In this document: one piece after another, positions 18,434-27,400 of the stretch
How positions within the stretch are numbered: position 1 is the stretch's first letter
Layout: every line of letters begins with the position of its first letter
NCBI GenBank assembly: GCA_050875145.1
Contig: JBNMLH010000003.1
Coordinates: 124,001-188,000 of the forward strand
Origin: CAG-411 sp050875145
GTDB taxonomy: Bacteria > Bacillota > Clostridia > Lachnospirales > Lachnospiraceae
Length of the DNA: 64,000 bases
Reading direction: 5' to 3'
Translations under genes and position numbers: made by a program
The notes under the pieces: generated by a model
The model's input: only the letters and a program-made list of their open reading frames with translations
Database searches by the model: none
Told to the model about the DNA's origin: nothing

Positions 18434-18757
18434 CTATTCTATATATTGAATTTGGCTAATTCTCCCAATTATGCACAATTCAACATCCGAACAATAGGAT
18501 ATATGAATTTTTTTCCCGGTAATTATAATCTTTCCATCTCTTGACCAAACCTTAATTTGCGTATCTGAATAATCTAAAATACCTTTATAATTCTCCAATC
18601 GAACACATTGCCTGCCATAAACAGAAATCAAAATACTCTCTGCCAAAATATCCTGTGGAACTGCAAGAGTCCCAGCCAGATGTTCCAGCCTATTTGCCCG
18701 TTCAACAGAACGCGTAGAGATTTTTTCTTTTTTTACTTTTGCTGCTTTTCTTCTCAT
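18434..18757 (-). CDS. yqfC: YabP/YqfC-family sporulation protein
   Basis: A 107-residue cytoplasmic protein of the YabP/YqfC family, with the characteristic ENYKGILDYSDTQIKVWSRDGKIIITGK core after a basic N-terminus. It is the first gene of the yqfC-yqfD-phoH operon. GAGAGGG stands ahead of the ATG. A weak sigma-E-like -10 (CATAAGAT) lies on the minus strand at 18792-18785, about 28 bases upstream, consistent with mother-cell expression as in Bacillus. Confidence 0.88.
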   Translation of the reverse strand: MRRKAAKVKKEKISTRSVERANRLEHLAGTLAVPQDILAESILISVYGRQCVRLENYKGILDYSDTQIKVWSRDGKIIITGKKIHISYCSDVELCIIGRISQIQYIE

Positions 18758-18784
18758 ATTTCCCTCTCAACAGTATATTTATAT

Positions 18785-18792
18785 ATCTTATG
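18785..18792 (-). promoter_or_regulatory. Possible sigma-E-like -10 element for yqfC
   Basis: CATAAGAT agrees with the Bacillus sigma-E -10 consensus CATACAMT at six of eight positions. No good -35 is seen. Placement (about 20-base leader with GAGAGGG in it) and the known sigma-E control of yqfCD in Bacillus are the grounds. Confidence 0.3.
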
Positions 18793-18867
18793 CAGAAAAG
18801 AAAAGAATTAGGATTCTGTTTTAAAAGTAGACTCTTTAATTACTTTCCATAATTATCTATATACGCA

Positions 18868-18901
18868 GAAAAATGCCCTTAATATATAATATTAAGGGCA
18901 T
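18868..18901 (-). terminator. Intrinsic terminator of rpsU
   Basis: A perfect 13-base stem (ATGCCCTTAATAT / ATATTAAGGGCAT) with a three-base loop, followed on the minus strand by TTTTTC. It begins 16 bases beyond the rpsU stop. Confidence 0.85.
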
Positions 18902-18916
18902 ATAAGTTAATTACTA

Positions 18917-19090
18917 TTAAAATTTACGCTTACGAGCAGCTTCAGATTTCTTTTTACGTCTAACGCTTGGTTTTTCGTAATGCTCTCTCTTGCGGATTTC
19001 CTGCTGAATTCCTGCCTTTGCACAGTTTCTTTTGAATCTGCGTAAAGCACTATCTAAAGTCTCGTTGTCTTTTACGATTACATTTGACAT
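18917..19090 (-). CDS. rpsU: 30S ribosomal protein S21
   Basis: A 57-residue basic protein with the standard S21 sequence: SNVIVKDNETLDSALRRFKR at the start and a KPSVRRKKKSEAARKRKF tail. It binds the platform of the small subunit and helps base-pairing of mRNA with 16S rRNA. The open frame runs to 19162, but the ATG at 19090 gives the exact family start and has AGGTG upstream. It is a single-gene unit with its own promoter (19170-19197) and terminator (18868-18901). Confidence 0.97.
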   Translation of the reverse strand: MSNVIVKDNETLDSALRRFKRNCAKAGIQQEIRKREHYEKPSVRRKKKSEAARKRKF

Positions 19091-19169
19091 AGCCTCACAC
19101 CTAACCTCCCTCCAGTTGTGTATTGTGCCTATACAACTGTTTGGGTATTTTTTGAATAGCACTATTATG

Positions 19170-19197
19170 ATTATAGCAGAAATTTAGAATCTGTCAA
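19170..19197 (-). promoter_or_regulatory. Sigma-A promoter of rpsU
   Basis: Perfect TTGACA (19197-19192) and perfect TATAAT (19175-19170) with a 16-base spacer on the minus strand, about 80 bases before the rpsU start. It is the best hexamer match in the window, as expected for a ribosomal protein gene. Confidence 0.8.
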
Positions 19198-19239
19198 GTA
19201 AAAATAAAATTTTTTCCATCTGTCATTCAGTCAATCCCA

Positions 19240-21312
19240 CTATTGCCGTAGCATTTCTTCGCCTTCCTCTGGATTTTCCTTTAACATACGATTGAAATCA
19301 CTCATAAATACTCTTAATTCCGCCTTCGTTTCCTCTTCTAGCTCATTTACATCAATCATTCCAATCAATCTGGATACGCTTAAATATAACTTCTTTTTTA
19401 TTCTTCGTACTCTTTTTCGAAGTACAATTTCTTTTAATGTACATTGCAATGCACTTACATAATCCGCCAGCCGATAATAGTCTACCGCCATAGCCGCATA
19501 CGCATGAATCACAGACATATGATTTTCTCCATATAACTGCAAATATAATGCACACACCTTTTGATCATAAGACAAGGCTTCCTCTATCTGTCCCATATTT
19601 TTTAATAATATTGCATATTGATAATAAAAGTCTGCCTTTTGTCTTTCCGTCATCTGCTTTGTTGCAATTTGCTCTGCTTCATCCATCCATTGTCTTGCCA
19701 TTCGAAAATCATTATTATCAATATACATACTTGCTAATAACAGATAATTTTCTACTAATGGTATTTCATCTAAACCGTACTTTCTTTTTTTCATCTTAAT
19801 ACCAGCCTGAATATACTGTATTGCCTTTTTGTATTCTTTTACTTTAGCATACACCTTGGCAATATCACAATACACATCTGCAACCGGGCTGCCATTCAAT
19901 TTCATATAATAATCTAATGCCTTTTCATATTGTCCATTTATAAAATAAATCTCGCCAATTTGATGGATAATGCAACCCCTCACTGTTTCCTGTTCCAATA
20001 ATTGTTTCTTTAGCTGTGTATATTGCGTATCCATAGAGTTTTGCTCTTTGCATAATGCAATTTTCACTTTAACCTGTTCAATCATTTGTTCTTGCAATCT
20101 TAAGGACTGTTCCAATAACCCAATTGCCACCGGATATTTATGATACCTTTTTATAAAGCAATGTGCCACACCCATAAGCAACACCACTGCTCCTGGTTCA
20201 TCTGCACCTAAGATACGAAACATATTTTCTGCAATTTGCAAAGTTGCATCCACTTGACACAATGGAAGATCATCATCTAACAAATCTTTCGCCATATTAT
20301 CGGCATATCGTTTAATATTCTCCCAATTTGGTCTTAATTCTGTCAATACCGTTTCTGCAACCACAGGATGTAACGCAACAACGTCTAATTCTACATGCTT
20401 CATCCAACTACTGCCAAGCAACCTTAATACTGCAGCATGGGTTCCATCTCCACCTATTCTTACTAATTCTTCTTTTAATATTCCTGTATACGGCACAAGG
20501 CATAGAAATTGAAGGACTTCTAATTCAATCCGATTTAATTTCTTTATCTGGAACACTTCTAACAACATATGAAATAACGCTTTGCTCGATTGAAAAATAG
20601 TTGCATCCTCTATTTTTTTCTGTTGTAAACTTTTTAACATCTCTGAAACAGTAAGCAGATGCCCTGACAATTGCTTGGCAATCCATTCTACTGCTAACGT
20701 ATATCCATTCACCAGTTGTACTATTTCATGTATCTTTTCCGCTTCCTCTTCTGTCTGCGGAACATAGTAATGCATAAATATTTTTTCAATATCCTGATAA
20801 TTTTCGATTTCCCCTACCTGCAAAACAGAATATTGTTTTTTACTCCAATCCAAGCGAGAAGTAAAAATTTTATAACAATTTAGTTGCAAAAATTCTTCTA
20901 AATATTCGTCATCTTCATTATTAAAATTATCAACGATTAACAAAGTCTTCTCTGTTATAACAGACTTCAGTATTGCAAATTTACGCTTAAAATATTCTTC
21001 TTCTGTTTCCAAATTGTATTCATCTAATGTATTTCGCTTTACATGTTCCACTGGAAACTCTATATCACTGGATATCATAGTTCGTATATCAGAGATACAA
21101 TTCGCAAATAAAATAACATCATACTCTACACGGTTTAAAATCGCATATTGTGCCACAAGTTCACTCTTTCCTATTCCCCCAATTCCCTGAACAAATACCG
21201 TATGGTTCTCCATACTCAAATACTTATGTAATTGTGCCAGTTCTTTCTCTCTTCCAAAAAAGCATTCCGGTCTTTCTGGCATCTTCCATGACAATGCAAT
21301 AGTCTTTTCCAT
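19240..21312 (-). CDS. STAND-type NTPase with C-terminal TPR repeats
   Basis: 690 residues. The N-terminal NB-ARC-like ATPase shows FFGREKELAQL (18-28), the P-loop GIGGIGKS (43-50), Walker B LLIVDNF (124-130) and the FTSR sensor (about 152). A winged-helix-like middle is followed by TPR-like helical repeats (about 370-640), such as GQYEKALDYYMKLNG and KEYKKAIQYIQAG. No effector domain, signal peptide or membrane helix is visible. STAND proteins are regulated switches in signalling and in some defence systems. The start is 27 bases after the scpB stop, so it looks co-transcribed with scpAB. The function is not recognised. Confidence 0.8.
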   Translation of the reverse strand: MEKTIALSWKMPERPECFFGREKELAQLHKYLSMENHTVFVQGIGGIGKSELVAQYAILNRVEYDVILFANCISDIRTMISSDIEFPVEHVKRNTLDEYNLETEEEYFKRKFAILKSVITEKTLLIVDNFNNEDDEYLEEFLQLNCYKIFTSRLDWSKKQYSVLQVGEIENYQDIEKIFMHYYVPQTEEEAEKIHEIVQLVNGYTLAVEWIAKQLSGHLLTVSEMLKSLQQKKIEDATIFQSSKALFHMLLEVFQIKKLNRIELEVLQFLCLVPYTGILKEELVRIGGDGTHAAVLRLLGSSWMKHVELDVVALHPVVAETVLTELRPNWENIKRYADNMAKDLLDDDLPLCQVDATLQIAENMFRILGADEPGAVVLLMGVAHCFIKRYHKYPVAIGLLEQSLRLQEQMIEQVKVKIALCKEQNSMDTQYTQLKKQLLEQETVRGCIIHQIGEIYFINGQYEKALDYYMKLNGSPVADVYCDIAKVYAKVKEYKKAIQYIQAGIKMKKRKYGLDEIPLVENYLLLASMYIDNNDFRMARQWMDEAEQIATKQMTERQKADFYYQYAILLKNMGQIEEALSYDQKVCALYLQLYGENHMSVIHAYAAMAVDYYRLADYVSALQCTLKEIVLRKRVRRIKKKLYLSVSRLIGMIDVNELEEETKAELRVFMSDFNRMLKENPEEGEEMLRQ

Positions 21313-21339
21313 CTGTTCTCACCCCCTCTCAATTTCCTA

Positions 21340-21912
21340 TTAGGTTAAATGTAAACTCAATTGAACTTCTTCCTCCGCTTCCTGCTTAAATGTATCAAGT
21401 TTATCCTGATTAAGAATAGGAAGCTCATCAATAGAACCAATTCCAAAACTTCGCAAAAAGTTTTCGGATGTACCAAACAAAATTGGTCTTCCTGGCGCGT
21501 CTAATCTTCCAACTTCCTCCACTAACTCATATTCCACCAGTTTATTTACAGCATGATCGCTTTTTACCCCTCTAATTGCCTCAATTTCTACTTTTGTTAT
21601 GGGCTGCTTATATGCAATAATAGACAACGTTTCCAACTGTACATCCGATAATGTATGTTTTTTAGGCATATGCGCAATCTGAATCAGTGAATCATACATC
21701 TCTGCCTTCGTACACATCTGAAAGGCACCATCCAATTCAATAATCTGAATACCACGATTCTCTGCATCATAATAATCCATCATACCTCGAATAATTCCTC
21801 TTGTTGTATTTGCATCATGCCCGACTACGGCTGCCAGCCTTTCCAATTCTACTGCTTCTCCCATCGTAAAAAGCACAGCTTCAATAACCGCCTCCGTCTG
21901 TTTTAGTTCCAT
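21340..21912 (-). CDS. scpB: Segregation and condensation protein B
   Basis: 190 residues with the two winged-helix domains of ScpB: ELKQTEAVIEAVLFTMGEAV at the start and LSIIAYKQPITKVEIEAIRG in the second. It is the kite subunit that dimerises and binds ScpA in the Smc complex. The frame extends upstream to 21990 into scpA, but the ATG at 21912 matches the family start, with GGAGG 12 bases upstream. It follows scpA by 19 bases. smc lies 19 kb away. Confidence 0.94.
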   Translation of the reverse strand: MELKQTEAVIEAVLFTMGEAVELERLAAVVGHDANTTRGIIRGMMDYYDAENRGIQIIELDGAFQMCTKAEMYDSLIQIAHMPKKHTLSDVQLETLSIIAYKQPITKVEIEAIRGVKSDHAVNKLVEYELVEEVGRLDAPGRPILFGTSENFLRSFGIGSIDELPILNQDKLDTFKQEAEEEVQLSLHLT

Positions 21913-21931
21913 ACTATCATCAATCCTCCAG

Positions 21932-22699
21932 TTACTCCCATTCCGACAAGTCAACTTCCTTACCAGTAAATTCAATCTGAATATCTTCAAACAATCCGTT
22001 TTGTTCTATCTTTATGACACTTACCTTCATTAATTCCAGCACGCCAAGAAACGTAACAATAATTTCTACCTTTGTGCTCTGTTCTTCTAAAAGATTACGA
22101 AAGGAAAACTTTCCATTATGTCTGGCATACCTCTGAATATAAATCATTCGATCCGATAACGTAATTTCTTCCTTTTCAATCTTTCCAAAATCGCTTCGAA
22201 TTGGATCTTTTTTTTCTGCCTGTCTCCGCATAACATCCTGAAATATACTCTGTAACTTTGCCAATGTAATATCCTGTAATAATTCTTCAATATCTACAGT
22301 CTCTTCATAATTTGCAATCTCCTCTGGTATCGTCGGTCCTTTGTACAATACCCTCTCTGCATCAATTTGCTTATCTTTTAATGCCAAAGACATGTATTTA
22401 TACATTTTATATTCCAGTAAACGTTCTACTAATTCCTGTCTTGGATCTTCTTCCTCTTCTTTTGTTTTATCTTTAGGAAGCAACATCTTAGACTTAATTT
22501 TTACCAATGTGGCTGCCATAACTAAAAATTCACTCATAACATCCATATCTCTCGTTTGCATATTTTGTATATACTCCATATATTGTTCCGTAATCAAAAC
22601 AATCGGAATATCATATATATCTATTTTATTTCTATCAATTAGAAATAACAAAAGATCCAATGGACCTTCAAACACTTCTAATTTTACTGGTATTCCCAT
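21932..22699 (-). CDS. scpA: Segregation and condensation protein A
   Basis: 255 residues of kleisin. The family N-terminus KLEVFEGPLDLLLFLIDRNKIDIYDIPI is clear, and the C-terminal winged helix contacts the Smc head. With ScpB and Smc (both in this window) it forms the bacterial condensin that organises and separates chromosomes. AGGAGG lies 6 bases before the ATG. It is the first gene of scpA-scpB-STAND; I found no convincing promoter in the 175-base gap upstream. Confidence 0.95.
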   Translation of the reverse strand: MGIPVKLEVFEGPLDLLLFLIDRNKIDIYDIPIVLITEQYMEYIQNMQTRDMDVMSEFLVMAATLVKIKSKMLLPKDKTKEEEEDPRQELVERLLEYKMYKYMSLALKDKQIDAERVLYKGPTIPEEIANYEETVDIEELLQDITLAKLQSIFQDVMRRQAEKKDPIRSDFGKIEKEEITLSDRMIYIQRYARHNGKFSFRNLLEEQSTKVEIIVTFLGVLELMKVSVIKIEQNGLFEDIQIEFTGKEVDLSEWE

Positions 22700-22874
22700 A
22701 CTTTCCTCCTATTTAGCTATTCTGCTGATGCTTATTGAACCATAATCCTGATATCTATTTTTCATTCCTACTAACTATGAAAACACCCTCTATGAAACTT
22801 CAAATTGTCACAACAATTGCTACCATTTTATACAGTCATGGACTCACGCATATGCATAAATCCCTTCTCGCAAT

Positions 22875-23480
22875 TTAAAAGGGAACTGCCAAAATTAATT
22901 CCACTATCCAAAAGGCAAAATAGCGTATCACGCCCATAGCAATGGCTAACATAAGAATTACTTTAATTAACATATCATTCTTTATAATTCCAAGATAATG
23001 TCTGGATGAAACCCCAGCGATACATAATCCCATATCAAAAATAGAAACAGGAAATAAATTTATAAGAAACATACCAGCACTTAAAGCTGCCATATATATC
23101 CAAAACAATTCTACAGCAATTGCAGAAAAGCCTGTCACAGTTACCGAAAGTTTCTGCATTCCATAATAATATTTTAACACTACGGTAGAAAAGAAACAGG
23201 TAAATAATAGACACACAAAACCAATGATACCCATTCTCAAATTTTTCTTTTGATCCTGCACACGAAACATTAACGGCTTTGAAAATCCTGCATAGGAAAC
23301 TACTGCAAGCAATATTCCTATCGGATCAATATATCGATGCAAACATACTATCTTTTTCCACCAATGTTTTGATGTTCGGATTTCGGAAGAAATACAATAA
23401 TATACGGCTTTCGGAAACTCATGTAGTACCATAATAATGGCAGCCGTAAAAATCGCCATTAATAGTTCCACTATCTGCAT
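22875..23480 (-). CDS. Degenerate M50 (site-2 protease) homologue
   Basis: 201 residues, about five membrane helices. The architecture follows the YwhC/FtsH-less S2P group: first helix with the zinc motif, then HRYIDPIGILLAVVSYAGFSKPL (matching the conserved HIDPIG...KP segment), and NLFPVSIFDMG in the place of NLLPIPPLDG. The zinc motif reads HEFPK (residues 20-24) in place of HExxH, so one of the two histidine ligands is lysine; D149 is kept. Proteolysis is therefore unlikely. S2P genes commonly sit beside scpA, which supports the assignment. GAGAGG precedes the ATG. Confidence 0.65.
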   Translation of the reverse strand: MQIVELLMAIFTAAIIMVLHEFPKAVYYCISSEIRTSKHWWKKIVCLHRYIDPIGILLAVVSYAGFSKPLMFRVQDQKKNLRMGIIGFVCLLFTCFFSTVVLKYYYGMQKLSVTVTGFSAIAVELFWIYMAALSAGMFLINLFPVSIFDMGLCIAGVSSRHYLGIIKNDMLIKVILMLAIAMGVIRYFAFWIVELILAVPF

Positions 23481-23519
23481 CTTAAAATACCTCTCTATCT
23501 ATTATTCTACTCGCAAATA

Positions 23520-24404
23520 CTACTTTTCGCAAGTAGATTCCTCTCCCAATGTAATCACAGAAATCTCTGGAACATTGAACAATCTGAGTTTTATGGTATG
23601 AACTCCCAGTCCCTTTGATAATATCATACGAGCATTCCTTTCTTGAAACATACCAAAGTCATACTTTGGAAACAACTCATAAGTAGTAGAAATCAAACCT
23701 CCTAAAAATGGCAAAATAACAATTCCACCATGTACATGTCCGGACAATACTAAATCTGCCCCCCAACGTTCATATACATCAAAATAATTAGGATTATGTG
23801 CCAATAAAATTTGATATTCTCCTTTGGGAGTTCCTAACAGTTCAATCATATTTTCAACACCAAAGGTAACTTTTTCATAAAACTTAGCAAAATACCTTTT
23901 CTGCAAATGTAATCCAGTTATTGCAATCTGCGAATTACCTTTCTTTATAAAAGCACTGTTATTTGCTAAATATTTCACTCCAAGCTTAGTAAGCTTTTGT
24001 ATAAATTCCTTATATTCACCATTTCCAAAAAGCCGTTCTAAATATTCCTCATGATTTCCTGGTGCATAGTAAATTGGATAACGTTTTGAAAGATTTTCCA
24101 ACAAATGAAACGTCTTATCTGTTTTCATTTCTATTCCTTTCACAAGCATATCTCCTGCAATCATGATATAATCAGGATGTTCGTTATCAATTTTTTCAAT
24201 TAACCTTCGATTATTCTTTCCAAATTCACTTTCATGCAAATCCGTTAATAAAACAATCTTACTTCCTAGAAAATCGCTTGGTATCCCTTCCTTAGGGATA
24301 TTATAATATACACATTTTAATGCTTGGTTGTAATATACGCACAAAATAATAAGAAGCACAACAAGAAGCACTATAATGCCTGCTATCAAACAAATATTTT
24401 TCAT
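23520..24404 (-). CDS. Membrane-anchored metallophosphoesterase (YkuE-like)
   Basis: 294 residues. An N-terminal membrane helix (4-24) anchors a calcineurin-like phosphoesterase: LLTDLHES (first metal pair, D52/H54 region), IAGDMLVKG, GNHEEY, LAHNPNYFD and SGHVHGG are all intact. The likely active domain lies outside the membrane. Relatives act on UDP-sugars, lipids or cyclic nucleotides, so the substrate cannot be stated. GAGG is upstream of the ATG. It lies 15 bases after the hybrid kinase stop and before the S2P homologue. Confidence 0.88.
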   Translation of the reverse strand: MKNICLIAGIIVLLVVLLIILCVYYNQALKCVYYNIPKEGIPSDFLGSKIVLLTDLHESEFGKNNRRLIEKIDNEHPDYIMIAGDMLVKGIEMKTDKTFHLLENLSKRYPIYYAPGNHEEYLERLFGNGEYKEFIQKLTKLGVKYLANNSAFIKKGNSQIAITGLHLQKRYFAKFYEKVTFGVENMIELLGTPKGEYQILLAHNPNYFDVYERWGADLVLSGHVHGGIVILPFLGGLISTTYELFPKYDFGMFQERNARMILSKGLGVHTIKLRLFNVPEISVITLGEESTCEK

Positions 24405-24419
24405 CTGTAACCTCTATTC

Positions 24420-27400
24420 TCATTTTAGCACCTTATACAGTGCTTCATGTAACATATCAATGTTGATAGGTTTTGCCACATGTCCGTTCATTCCACACTC
24501 AATTGACTTCTGTGTATCCTCGTCAAACGCATTCGCAGATAATGCAATGATTGGAATACTTCTAGCATCTTCCTTTCCCGATGTACGAATTTTTCTGGTT
24601 GCTTCCATACCATTCATTATTGGCATACGAATATCCATCAAAATACAATCAAAGAAATAGGCATCCTTTTCCTCATATGTCTGTACAGCTTCTGCTCCAT
24701 TATATGCAATTGTTACAATGCATTCATCCATTTCCAACAATGTCTGAGCAATCTCTGCATTTAATTCATTATCTTCTACAACTAAAATCTGTTTTCCTTT
24801 TAAGGAAACCGACTCTTTTGTTTTTGAAATTTCTAATTTTTCTTCCTCATAAGTAGAAAATGTCAATGTAAAAGAAAATGCTGAACCTTTCTGTTCTTCA
24901 CTTTCAACTTCCAAATTTCCTCCCATCAAATGAACAAGATTGCTACTGATTGCCAATCCAAGCCCTGTACCACCATACTTATTGGCCGTATCCGTCTTTT
25001 CCTGTTCAAATGCTTCAAAAATCCGAATCTTATTCTCTTCACTGATACCAATTCCAGTGTCTCGTACTTCAAAGAAAATTGCCGATACTTGTTCTTCATT
25101 TAGTGCCTCTTGCACTTTGAAGGTAACACTTCCTCCTTTTGGTGTAAACTTCAGTGCATTTCCAAGCAGATTAATCAAAACCTGACTCAACCTGAGCTCA
25201 TCTCCAATCAACAAAGGCGTTGTATAATTAGAATCAATTATAAAGTTCAATTCTTTTTCCTCAGCTTGAGGTCGAATTAGAACATCAATTTCCTGCAATA
25301 ATTGATCTAAATGAAATTTTTCATTATTGATTGTCATTTTTCCACTTTCGATACGCGACATATCCAAAATGTCATTAATCAATGATAGTAAATACTTAGT
25401 AGATACATCAATTTTTTCCAAACAATCCATTACTTTTGCAGAATTGGTCATAGAAGACATTGCAATATTTGTCATTCCGATAATCGCATTCATTGGTGTT
25501 CGTATTTCATGAGACATCCTCGAAAGGAATTCTGACTTTGCTTTACTAGCAATATCTGCATTTACACGGCTAATATGCGTTGAAATAATCTTCGTAATCT
25601 CACGAAATACATGTTTTTCTTCTGAAGTCCATTCACGATTCTTCTCCTTTGCGACATATCCCATTACACCTTTGTAAGAGCCTTCCTCCCACATAGGACA
25701 TAGTAAACTTGTATACCCTTCCACGCCTTGGAATAGACCAGCCATTTTATCTTCATATCGCTCAATCATTTTAGGAGATACTTCCATGCAACCATCTTTT
25801 TCGAATACATTAAATGCCTTTTTTAGCAAAGAATTATTTTCTAAATGTACAACTTTTTCAATCTTTCCTACCGGATTTCGATTGCACCAACGGTAACTGG
25901 TCCGAAAACTTAAATAATCTAAATCTGACTCGATAACACGTATTTCTGATAATTCGTATCTTTTTCCAATTCTCGCCAGTAAAATGTAAATCGCACTCTT
26001 CAAATCCTTAGTTTTCTCTAATATACCGAATGCAAAGGAAATAATATCATCATCCCGAATGGAATTGGTATCTATAATCTCAGAAATTCCTCTTTCATTA
26101 TAGTTTGATTGAACCATCATTTCTTCAATCTCATCTGATATATTAATATAATTTGCCTGTTTTCCCTTTTCGTTATCTTTCAAGTAAGAAAATGCCAAAT
26201 GAGCATATTTTAACATCTGTTCATAATTATGAAAAACTGCAGTAGAAGCTCTTCCAATACTACATGATAAGGATACATTTTCATTTTCTCCTGCATATAC
26301 ATTACCAACCCGCTTAATAATTTCTTTAGCTGTTCTTTCTGCCTTTAAACTGTTGGAATTTTTTTGGAACAGAATAAATTCATCTCCCCCTAAACGAATA
26401 CAAATATCTCCCGCATTAGCTATTCCACGAAGCATCTCTGAAACTTCCACCAAAATAGTATCTGCAAACATATATCCATACAAATCATTCATCTGTTGAA
26501 AATGATCAATACCAATTAAGAAGAATTCGCACTCTTCTTCTTTTGGCTTTGCTGTCAAATACTGTTCTATCAACATTCTTCCATATTCTTCTGTATACAA
26601 GTTTGTCAATTTATCCCTATTACGTTCTTCCAGTCTTTTCCATTCTTGTTCTTTTCTTGCCTGAATATTTCTTGTTGTTCCAATTACCTTAATGGGTTTT
26701 CCATTTTCTAAAATCACACTTCCCTTTAAAGAAAGCCAAACATAGCGTACTTGACCTTCTTCCTGTTTGAAACGGTATCTTGTCTCAAAAGGTTCTGTTC
26801 TTTCCCCCGTAAAAAACTGTATCGCTTTTTCTATGTCCTGATAATGAAACATCTCACCAGTTAAAATTTTTGATTCAAAGTTTGCTATTTCCATTCGAGT
26901 CCCGTCCGTCTTTTTTCCATTTAAAATAGACCCAAAAAATGTACAGGTATCCTGTTTTATATCATATTCAAAAATTGTATCAGAAGAACTTTCCATCGCA
27001 ATCTGGTAGCGTTCTTTTTCTTCCTCTAAAGCCGCCTGTAATTCTGTTTGCCGAACTATATCACGATAAATCAGCCGAATCAGGATAATAACAAGAACAC
27101 TGACAACAGCAGCAATTATGGCTCGTAAAATCAAGTTGGTTAAACTAATCCACATATTCTCTGGTGAAACAGAAATTGTCCAATCCTGACCTGGCATCTT
27201 AATTGTAGATACAACTGGATTTATCAAATTTTTCTCTCGATTTGCATAAATATTTCTTCCAGATTTTGCATTATTTAATTCAATTTTTATTGCATAATCT
27301 TTCAAACTTGCATTAATTTGCTCGGTAATATAATCTAACTCTATACCAATTACAGCATATCCCCAAAACTTCTTTCCATTTGCCTTATTAATATAGACTG

